From assembly GCF_035046485.1 (NCBI RefSeq), contig NC_085138.1, positions 331,868,421-331,932,420 on the forward strand: DNA of 64,000 bases. Direction: 5' to 3'. This stretch comes from Aedes albopictus. Taxonomy: Eukaryota; Arthropoda; Insecta; Diptera; Culicidae. Each line of letters opens with the position of its first letter. Positions within the stretch are counted from its first letter, which is position 1. Below, one piece after another: positions 54,872 to 64,000 of the stretch. The notes below the pieces were generated by a model, which was not told the DNA's origin, did not search any database, and saw nothing but the letters and a program-made list of their open reading frames with translations. Both the position numbers and the translations under genes were made by a program.

Positions 54872-55540
54872 TATTTTGATCATGAATAGTAGATTTCAGA
54901 TCTTACAATTTTCGGATGTTACTTATAGATGAATGTGTCAAAGAACTGATTTTGATCTTGAGCAGTAATTTTTAGATCTTTCGATTTCTGGATGTTGCAG
55001 ATGGAAATGTGTAGCGCTTCGAAGAACTGATTTTGCTCTTAAGCTGAAACTGGATCCATTTCCTCACTTTTTGGTTTTTGATTTTTTATAAACTAACGAA
55101 GCAATATTTTCAAAATCGGCAAAAACCGTTAAACTGAAAGTGAATCCGAAGTCATGTACCAAAAACGACACAAAAAGGGACAGTTACAGTTAGACAAAAC
55201 CATTGACAAAAAACGATAGTAATTATTTTCCCCCTGAGGAAGACACTATCCCCGTGTCGAAACGTCGGGTGAATAAAACAACTCGTTTTTAAAATCTCAA
55301 GACTGCGTAGCCGTTAATCGAGAGAGAAAAAATGCAAAAATGAAAAACATTATCCACCTGGAAAAAAACAGGAGATACCTTGATCCATACTCTACATGTG
55401 CACAAAAACCGATTTTGAAAATATTGCTTCGTTATTTTATAAAAAAATCAAAAACCAAAAAAATGAGGAAATGCTTCTAGTTTCGCCTTAAGCAGTATTT
55501 TTCAGATTTTCCAATGATAAATGTTCTGTTGCAGAATATT
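54872..55540 (+). repeat. ~80-bp tandem repeat split by an insertion
   Basis: ATTTTGATCATGAATAGTAG (54872), ATTTTGATCTTGAGCAGTAA (54952) and ATTTTGCTCTTAAG...CAGTATTTTTCAGAT (55030, resuming at 55487) start three units. The third is cut by the fold-back element at 55044-55486. Confidence 0.65.
55044..55486. mobile_element. Fold-back element with CTTAAG target duplication
   Basis: CTTAAG flanks it at 55038-55043 and 55487-55492. The ends CTGAAACTGGATCCATTTCC and the complement GAGGAAATGCTTCTAGTTTC are inverted. The arms continue with AAACTAACGAAGCAATATT. GTGTCGAAACGTCGGGTGAA inside links it to the 25522 family. Confidence 0.8.
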
Positions 55541-55689
55541 TATTAATTTTCCACCCAAAATTTGCAAACTGAAGCGATAGCATGGAAAATAAAAATGAAT
55601 TGAAGCTCAATTAAGAATTGCACGTTTTCCCTAACTAAAAGTTTTCGTTAAAACTATTTGGTGAAACAAAATTTGATGCATTTTTCACC

Positions 55690-56340
55690 ATGCCCTTATA
55701 CGATGAGAGCACTCAACACGGTGATCCAGAATGTGCTGTTTGCTCTGTCACCCGAGGCAAAATAAAAGTTGGCACAATTTGGTTTCCTTCCACATCCAAA
55801 AATGACAACAGTCAGTGACACCGGTACTTGGTCAGAAGTTTGCAAGATATCTTTATAAAATCCATTGCCATACGGGGTTGTTGCGTAGGATGTATTGCTT
55901 TGCTTGGTCAAGTGTAGTTTTAGTCGAGAAATACACTCTTATGCTATGCTATCTCGAAAATGTAGGTTTCTTACTTTGCAGAAGAAGTTATTTTTCAAAG
56001 GAAATGTAGTGCCAAAAATTAAATTATCCGCACTGCATGGACAGGATGGAAAGTTTTTCTGGTGAGCAACTAGTTGCATAAGAACTTGGATGAGGTGGTA
56101 TTGAAGAAAACAGTATTTTTTCCACATTTTTATCTTGGGACTTGAGAAGGTTAAGCAGTTTAAAACTGCTGCAAAACTCTTCTGAAAGTCGCTGTGTTTG
56201 GATGTCGGTCTACTTGCCAGAATATCTGTGGAAAGATTATGCTTAGATCCTGTCACACACGTTCGTATAACATAGTGAACTTCATAGAGAACTGAAGTAA
56301 AATAAAAGAAATTAACAGTGAAGATACAAACTGATACCAT
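55690..56340. other. No recognisable feature
   Basis: Two minus-strand frames (55696-55911; 55939-56340) show no motif I know. A donor-like AAGTAAG falls between them, but no convincing exon chain results. Confidence 0.3.
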
Positions 56341-56399
56341 GTAAACCTTAATCGAAAATACGAATCAAATCCAATTCCATTTCCGCTTCAATTAAAGCT

Positions 56400-57330
56400 C
56401 AAACGCAAAAAGAGGAAACATTCGGAACAAGGAACAACCTTGACAACGTCGCTTTCAATGCCACCGAGCGCAGCAAGATATCGAAACGTGATACTCTACA
56501 CAAAAACTCCAATTTCTTCCACGTCGCCCACCAATTCCTCAAACAAAACACTCATCATCTCTCGGCAACCATCGTCTAACAATCGACGACATCATGGGAA
56601 GACACCGACCCGACCGGCAAAGAAACACATCGAACACCAACACCGGCTTCAACATCCAGCATCCAGCACTTCGTTTGATTGTTTGACAAAAAATTAAACA
56701 AGTTAAACATCAAATTACACCACCCAACCAGCAGCATAGCAACTCAACAGCAGCAGCAGCCAGCGCCAGACGGTACCCCCCTCAATCGAAACCGGGGGAG
56801 GCAACTCCAATTCAATGACGACGATGTACCCGGGCGGTTGTTTGCTGCCTGCCGCCGCACATACGTCGAATCGACCTCTGCCGCGCAGCGCAGTCCGCAT
56901 CGTCGCCAACAAAACAATATGTTCTTTTCGTCTGTCATCGCGTCTTCGTTCGCAGCCAACAGCCAGCAGCGCTGTCACTGTCAACCGTTGTTGGCGTTGT
57001 AGTGTTGTTTAGTCTCGTCAATGGGTAGGGCCAGCCAAGGCAGCCTGCCTGGAAGCCGAGCAGCAGACCCCTACAATTTGAAGAATCATCTGGCAGCAAC
57101 CAGGAGCCCCCGCTTTCCCACATTTGGGATTCAGGAAGTCCTTGTAAGGCCACTTCGGGTGAGGAGCCCAACTTGAAAGGGTGGGTGGGTGAAAGGAGTT
57201 CAGAAGAAATGTAAGGGGAAAAAGGAGTGAGGAAATGCGATTGATGATACTAGAGCTTGGATGTGAGTGGGTTACAGTGGTGGTCGGAAGCAGTGCTGTC
57301 ATGGTAAAATCCAGAGCTGGTTACTCAAGG
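56400..57330. other. Unique CAG-rich block, possible 5' exon region
   Basis: A (CAG)n / glutamine-coding run at about 56738-56765 and repeat-free GC-rich sequence. A plus-strand frame at 56679-57002 includes LQFNDDDVPGRLFAACRRTY. Frames on the opposite strand cover the same bases. It is typical of mosquito 5' UTR or early-exon DNA, with no firm call. Confidence 0.35.
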
Positions 57331-57399
57331 TTTCCAAATATCAGCACCCCCTATACTAGTACGTCATAAGGAAATGACATCATCATTGCGCTTAGTTGC

Positions 57400-59885
57400 G
57401 AATTATTCCGGGAAAATCCTTCTATGAATTTTTATTCTATCAATCGTTTTGTTAAATCATACTCCTGCTGTAATTTCTTTTATGAGTTTTGCAAGATTTT
57501 TTCTTAAAATTTCTAGAAAATTCTCCGGGGTTACTCCCGAAGACACCCAAAAAAAACCCTTTGAGTATTTTCCAAAAATTGTCTGGATATTATACAGAAA
57601 AAAAATTCTCGTCAGATTTTTTAAATGATTTTAACAAGAATTTTTCTTTTTTGTATTGGGGACATAGTACCACTGCGATCATTAAGTTGATCTATTGTGG
57701 CTTCTAAGTATCCCTTCGAAATGCTTTCTTGTGCACGAGCTTTTTTGAAAATTTCTCCAGGAATTCCTCAACAAATCTTTCAGAAATTTTCCTTGGAACT
57801 TCTTCAGGAGTTTCTCAATAATTTTCTTCAAAAGATTCATTTTGAAACTGGTCTATGGGTTTACCCAGATTTCTATAACGAAATTCCTCCTGGGTTTCTT
57901 TAAGGTATTCTATAGAAAATTCTTTTAAGGATTGCTAAATAAGTTCATACTTGTATTCATTTATGAATTTCTTCAAATATTTTCAAAAATTAAAAAATGA
58001 GAAGCAAAGGGATGTAAGTCACAAAAACTCACTTTCGAGTAAATGAGGTTTTAAGTTTTGCATCATTTTTTACATTCCACACAAAATGTATAAAGTTTCA
58101 AAATGAACTCAATTTTCTTTGATTTAGTGTATTTTTTCTAATGGTCGTAAAAATAATTTTAAAAAAGTTTCTAAAAGCTTGAACCCAGAAGAATTTTTTG
58201 ATATTTTCAACTCAAAATTGACAAAATGGACACTTACACCCCTTTGCATTTGGGATCCACATTTATAAACAACTTCTCCTCCAGAAATATTGTCAGATTT
58301 TTTTTTCATGAGTTTTTCTTTAGAATTTCTCGAAAATTCTTTTAGAAATGTCTTCAGAAATTCTTCTATGATTTTTCCAGGGGCTTTTCCAGAAATTGCT
58401 CCAAACGTTTTTCATTGCAATTCCGAGAGCATTTTTTTTCGCAAAGATTCGCATATATTTTTCTTTTCTTTTCATTGTTCCTTTAGAAATTTAGAATTTT
58501 TTCAGAAACTATTGCTAGATTTTCTCCATAGGTTCCTTTAGGTATTACTACATTTATTTTGGAGTTTTCTCGGGCTTTTATTTGAAAATTCCTGTATACA
58601 ATTCTCAAGAGATGTTTCTGGAAGATTCTCCAGCTGTTTCTTCAATAATTTCTTCGGATATTCCTCCAAGAATTGCTTTGGATTTGTTCAGATCTTTCTT
58701 CAGGGTTTCTGTAAATATTTTTGAAGACTCTCTCAACGATTCTTGAATATATAACTCCAAAATCTATGACATAACAGTTTCCAAGGATTTAAAAAAAAAG
58801 AAATCTATATATACCGACAGAGGGTTCCCCAGTTATTTGAAGTATTATTTCAAAAATTCCTTTAAAAAAATCACCACTGAAGAAAAACACTGGTTCTCTG
58901 AAGAATCCCTCCAGGATTTTTTTATTGTGTTCACAGGATTCCCTTAAGATAATTTCTCCAGGTAAAAGTTTATGAGTTTTTGTACACAAATCTACTAGAA
59001 ATTTATAAGTTTTTATTCTGAGAGTTCCTTTAGAGGTCTTTCTAGGAGTTCTTCCTAGATTTTCTTCAAAAAATCTTCCAGGGATCCCTTAGAAATCAAT
59101 AAGTGATTTCTTAAAAAAATCCACCAGTACTTTTGTGTACAATTTTTGCACATTGTCTTCAGAATTTCCTCTCCAGCCCTCCCTAAAAAAGTTTTTCAAG
59201 CATTTTACCCCTAAACAACTTGCGGAGTTCCGCCATAAGCCTCTCATGATTTTTTTTCTGAGAATTATGGGGGTATCTTAAGATGTTTCTTCAAGTTTTC
59301 TCCTAGGTATTATCCTAGGCAGTCATCGAGAAATTGGTTAGAAGATAACTCGAAAAATTGCTTCAGGAATTTTTGTCCAGAAATTCTTCAAAAAAAATCT
59401 AAAATACTTCCAAGAGTTTTCAAAAGATTTCTTGCGACAATCTTATAGGAATTTCTTAAAAAAATACCTGAAATTTCTGGAAAATCTTCAAAAAATCCCT
59501 GCATGAATATTTTAACAGATTCTGCAGGGATATCTTTAGACATATCAATAGATATTTCTGATGGAACCACTAGCGGTGTTTAACAAAAAATGTAAGTATT
59601 TTTCCAGAAATCACTGAATGCATTTCTCTAAGTGTTCTTGGAGAAACCTTGGGAATAATTTTCGAAGCATTGTCGGATTTGAGAAGAATTTTTTAGAAGA
59701 ATTTCTGAAAACTCCATAGAAGAACTTTTATGAAACTTCTGGAGAAACTATTCGGAAAACTGTAGGAATTCCACCCTAGGAAGAATATTGAGAAATTTAT
59801 TGGAAAGTTCCTGAAAGAGCCCTTTGGAAAAATCTAGGAGGATTTTCTGAATTTTTTTTGAAGAAATCTGTGGACAATTTTCTAG
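57400..59885. repeat. S1 satellite, AT-rich version, strand switch near 59390
   Basis: Units such as TTCTTCAGGAATTTCTCC run to about 59380. Then GGAAATTTCTGGAAAAT-type units run to 59885. Many short frames here are rich in F, L, I and S and are repeat translations. Confidence 0.7.
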
Positions 59886-59904
59886 AAAATCTTGCCAAAA
59901 ATGC

Positions 59905-59995
59905 ATATACACTGGAACCTCTTTTCATGAACATGTCTGGGATTGCATAAATTAAAAATGTGAATTAATTAAAAAGGCTCAAAAAGAGGAAAATT
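59905..59995. repeat. Short inverted repeat, CCTCTTTT family
   Basis: ACACTGGAACCTCTTTTCAT at 59908 and the inverted AAAAAGAGG at about 59983 surround GCATAAATTAAAAATGTGAA. A related ACACTGAAACCTCTTTTTAT lies at 51521. Confidence 0.5.
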
Positions 59996-60059
59996 TATGG
60001 ATAAATTAAGTTTGGCCTTTATTTAGGGAATCTAGTTCGCGAGAACAGGCCTTGCTCCT

Positions 60060-60930
60060 GGGCAGTTGAGGGTGCGCTAAGGGGGTTTCCAGAGAGCCCA
60101 CAAAAAGGAGGTTCCAAGGGGCTTCAGGGGCGTCTTAAGGGGTTGTTTCAGGGGATTTGAAAAGAATTTTAAGAGCGCTCTGTCAAGATTGGTTGGCGTT
60201 TTCATGGGATTACGGGAAATTTAGGGGAATTTCAATATTTTGACGTTTTGAGGGACTTTAAGGATAATTCAAGGGATCTCAGAAGGTTTGAGGGGCGTTC
60301 CAAGATAAGTCGGATCATTTCAGAGAAAGAGAGTTTCAGGGTGTTTTTGGGACATTTTGAGGGCGTTCCTAGAGGTTTTAGGAGCGTTTGAAAGCATTTC
60401 AGAGTCGGTTTATGGACCCTATTAACGGCGTACTAAGGGGTTTCGGAGGCATTTCAAATTGATCATGATGATTTCAAGGGCGTTTCAATGGATTTACGGA
60501 GGTTTAAGGGGCATTTCAGGCATTTTAGGTCAGTGTCGTATGAGGTGGTTTCAAGAACACCTTTACATAAATCAAAGGGTATTTCAGGGGCATTTCAAAA
60601 GATATTGTGATGAAGTCTCTAAAAATTCTCTGAAACTTCCTAACATGCCTTCAATATCCCCCTGAAACCCCGTAGGGTTCCATGTAACGCACCACCAAAC
60701 CCCGAAAAACTCGTCCGTAACGCCTCTGAATCTCGCCAAAAATACTCTGAAACATCCTGAAATGCCTCTAAAAACATCCTAAACCGAAACCCCTAAAAAC
60801 GCCTCTGAAACCAAACTAATATGCTCTGAGACTTCCTGAAATGACTCCGAAACCCCCTTAAGACCCCCCACGGACCCCATGTAACGCACGTGAGACCTTC
60901 GGAAACCCCCGGAAACGTACCTGTTATCTT
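60060..60930. repeat. S2 satellite with strand switch near 60600
   Basis: Forward units (GGGGCTTCAGGGGCGTC, GGGGCATTTCAGG) are followed by reverse units (CTGAAACCCCGTAGG, CCTGAAATGACTCCG). It is the fourth S2 block with a head-to-head layout. Confidence 0.8.
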
Positions 60931-60967
60931 CCTTTGCTCTACCCTATAATTTTGCAACACGCTAACG

Positions 60968-61254
60968 CCGCTCAGCACTAAAGTGCATAATTTCCAGACT
61001 ACACCAAAAATGTGTAACCCTTGCACATTCACAAAATCAGCTCCTGTGTCCGCAAAATCGTTAAATTCGCTTAAATTATTGTCCAGCAATCTAGCTAGGT
61101 TTACTAGTGACCTGGAAAAACAAAAAAATATCGACATTTCGAATCTAGGCGAGTGTACGAGCTGTTTTTGAGAATGTGTAACTGTAACACATGTTTGTGT
61201 GGTCTGGAAATTATGCACTTATGAGTAGGGCTTACACATTTTAGTGCTGAGCGG
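60968..61254. mobile_element. TIR element, CCGCTCAGCACTA ends
   Basis: It starts CCGCTCAGCACTAAAGTGCA and ends TTTAGTGCTGAGCGG. The inner pair TAATTTCCAGACTACAC / GTGTGGTCTGGAAATTA confirms the symmetry. The frame at 60793-61218 runs through it and is not a gene. Confidence 0.8.
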
Positions 61255-63400
61255 AAATTCCTGAGAAAAAACTGTCTTTAGAGGAAACGTCGGATACATA
61301 CTTTGGTGAAATCTTGAAGCAATCTCTGGAAGAATTATTGCCTGAACCACTGACTACTTTCGTGGAAGGAGGAATTCCTGCGAGATTTTCTAGATTAGTC
61401 TCTGTAGCGATTTCTAATGGTAATTTGCCCTGGTTTTTGAAGAAATACCTGAATGAATTTCTAAAAAAAAATAGATGGGAAACTTTCTTAAGAAACCACT
61501 GAGAAAATTTACTAAAGAGTCTAAACGAATTTTTAATATAAATTTTGAAGGAATCCCTGGAGAAATATTGCGAATCTTTTCTGAAATCCGCATACCGGCC
61601 AACAACTTGTGCGCCGACAGCCCATGCGACGGTTGTGCGCCATACAAAATGTAAATAAACAAGTGTCAAAATGGTTCGCGCCAAGAGCTGTCTCTCTCTT
61701 AAGGTTCGGTTCCATTTTTTGTCAAAAGCATTGAACTTCCTTATGTCTGGAAATAATGCACAACAAAGATAAATATTGACGGTAACAACGCTTTTACTTC
61801 ATTAAACCACTGATTAATAGTGATTTACCCAGTGAAAAACTTGGCGCATAGGCAATCGGCGCGCAAATTGTGCGCTGGTGTGCGGATTTGAGTTAATCGT
61901 CGCAAAGTGCCCAACACACATTGTACCCTGGCGCGCAACCTAGAGGTCGAAGAGAAACTGGTCGAAATGCTAAAAATTCATGAGAAGCTCAATATCATTT
62001 TTTTTTTCAAAACTATAGAAGAAATTCTAAAGTAATTCCTGATGAAGTTTTAGAAGAAACCCATAGAAATCTACCTAAAGGAATTGGGTTCTTTAGGGGT
62101 ATCAGGATTATTTCATAATCGGATTCTCCGTCCAAAAATTAGTCGAAATCCAAAATTTCATAATTTTTGGAGTCCGGGAACTATTTTTAAAATTCATTTA
62201 AAGTTTATATGGGGAAATTTTTTTGTTCGGGTCGAACTGTCACTTTATCGATTGAACTGTCATTCTATCCACGAAAATTAAAGCTGTTTTCTAATTTAAC
62301 CATGAAAACAAAGGTATTGGAATCCAATAAAATCACGTTATACTCAGAAAAATGAGCTCTTCCGATTAGGCTATAGAAAATAGCAATATTTTGTTCACTA
62401 AACAACCCAATTCATGGAAAATTACACACGGGAATATCAAAAGATACCCTTTAGGAAATTTCGTAGAGAATCTCAGAAAGAATTTATGACAAAAATGCCT
62501 GAGGAGTTTCTGTTAGAAACCTTGTAGATTTTAAGACATAACTTATGGAATGATTTCTAAAGGCATACATGGATTATTTTTTGAAGAAATTCATGAAAAA
62601 TATCCTTGGATTTGGATTCATCGGAGAAATGTATGGAGGAGTCTCTTATGGATTTTTTTAAGGATTCCCAGGGAAATTTCTAGAAGAATCCTTGGAAGAG
62701 TTTCTGATAGTGATAGAATTTCTGATAGCGATAGTAAATTTGTGATGTAAAAGATTTTCTAAAGAAATCTTTGGTGACAATTCTTAAGAAACCTTTGATC
62801 TTCTTAAAGAATCGCTGAAAGCATTTCTGAAGGAATCCGTGGAAACTCCAAAGTGATCCGTGGAATATTTCAAAAAACATAAATCAAGAAATCCGCCAAA
62901 GACTTCAAGAAAGGAATTCCTGAAGGATATTAGATATCATAGGGAATCCAAAAAGGTTTGACGAAAAGCAGTTTAAAAATAATTTCTGGGATAATCTCTA
63001 ATCACTTTGGTTAAAAAAAAAACTAAGAATTGTCTAAAGGAATAATAGGAATAATTCCTAAAAGAAATCGTGTAGGTATTTTCAGAAGGAATGGGTGAAA
63101 GAATTCCTGAAGAAATACTTTGGAATGAATTTCTAAATATATCCATGAAAAACTAAGAAAATCTCTGAAGAAAGTGTTCGAATGTATTTTTAATATATTT
63201 TTTTGAAAAGTCCTTAGAGTAATTTCAGGAACAATCTTTGAATTAATTTCTGAAGAAATCCCGTGACGAATTTTTAAAAAATAATGCCCGAAATATCGAT
63301 TTATATTGTATAGTTTTCTGAAGGAATTCCTGGAAGAGGTTCCAATATCACAGGAGTTTTTTTTTAATGCATGAGGGCACAAAAAACTGGAAAACTGACA
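61255..63400. repeat. S1 satellite relics with a low-repeat island
   Basis: GAAGAATTCCTGAAG-type units at 61255-61570 and 62440-63380. The part at about 61590-61930 is GC-richer and has repeated GTGCGC motifs (TTGTGCGCCGACAG, TTGTGCGCTGGTGTGCG), perhaps another inserted element. Nothing clear at 62060-62430. Confidence 0.6.
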
Positions 63401-63409
63401 AAGGTACGA

Positions 63410-64000
63410 ATAAGGAAAATTATACGGGTGATTTTATTACATTTAGGAGAGCAGAATAAAAATTCCCCAGTATGAAAAAGGTGAATATTTTTTTCAAATT
63501 TGGGAAGCACAACATTTTGGAAAATGTCACAGGTAACTTTTCTTGTACTTGTAAGGCCGCAAATAGTTTCGTAAAAACTGCTTTTCCAGAAGCATCAACT
63601 GTTTTTACGTGGGACCAAAGGGGTACCCTGGTTAACATATAAAATCAAAGATGTATGTTTTTTTATTATTTGAGATAAAAAAAATTTTGAGAAGGTAATT
63701 TTATAAGCATTAATATCTGAAATTTTTGAAATGCCCTTTTTTACGTTTTTGAGTTATGGCCAATTTTGTTGAAAAATGTCCAAATGTGCCATACAAGCCT
63801 TTGCTTAAAAAAAAAACTCAAAAACGAAGCATCGTAGAAACATTTTGTTTTAGAAAATGAAAGCAAATTTTCTTAGAAATACAAAAACAATATGTACTGG
63901 AAAAAGTTTTCCACAAAATTTCCACCGTTGAAAAAAAATATAAACAAAAGCCGAAAAAACCGGGCTGAGAAGGTAATTTCATAAGCTTCGAAATAACCAT
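63410..64000. repeat. Partial repeat running off the window end
   Basis: GAGAAGGTAATTTTATAAGC (63691) recurs as GAGAAGGTAATTTCATAAGC (63967), a direct repeat about 276 bp apart that is cut by the window end. No coding signal. Confidence 0.5.

Noticed and set aside
60793..61218. 141-codon minus-strand ORF as a gene
   Set aside because: It spans the end of S2 satellite and a TIR element; composition changes sharply at the junction.

Overview
This window looks like intergenic or intronic DNA from a culicine mosquito, most likely an Aedes species. It is AT-rich and has short GT-AG introns. It is packed with tRNA-derived SINEs, fold-back MITEs, degenerate short-unit satellites and non-LTR retrotransposons of types common in Aedes. 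No bacterial or viral gene organisation is visible. The species call is an inference; I could not run a search. Most of the open reading frames in the window fall inside repeats or have no coding features.

Layout. 0-2 kb: nested fold-back elements. 2.0-3.5 kb: the only convincing non-retrotransposon gene, four phase-compatible exons of a Mutator-domain plus YqaJ-nuclease-like protein whose 5' exons are not visible. 3.7-7.5 kb: several TIR elements. 7.65-9.8 kb: a mobile element (family A) that carries an internal ~154-bp tandem array. 10-12.2 kb: unique DNA. 12.3-14.3 kb: short-unit satellite. 15.3-16.9 kb: fold-back element plus a decayed LINE. 17-20.6 kb: unique DNA. 20.9-23.05 kb: long TIR element holding a satellite and a SINE. 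23-25.8 kb: satellite, SINEs and a LINE broken by insertions. 25.9-27.5 kb: unique DNA. 28.9-36.3 kb: an old I-like LINE on the minus strand, broken by a second family A copy (3.4 kb), a 0.9-kb fold-back element and a 56-bp retroposed hairpin. 37-38.7 kb: unique DNA. 40.86-46.34 kb: a full-length R1-clade LINE with both ORFs open and a 12-bp target-site duplication; it sits inside a third family A copy, at its TG-rich stretch. 47-49 kb: unique DNA. 49.1-49.8 kb: a piggyBac-type MITE flanked by TTAA. 50-52.5 kb: two long palindromes built of TATGGAGC-type units beside an R1-like remnant. 52.6-64 kb: satellites, MITEs, a decayed LINE and one unique CAG-rich block.

There is no operon-like cooperation between genes here. 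What ties the window together is insertion order. Target-site duplications and interrupted reading frames let many insertions be ordered: LINE, then family A element, then SINE; and family A element, then R1 LINE. The most useful observations are the satellite-carrying family A element with conserved terminal hairpins, the tiny hairpin retroposon, the R1 insertion with a TAACG ORF1/ORF2 junction, and a Mutator-YqaJ gene that stays open although its nuclease motif looks lost.
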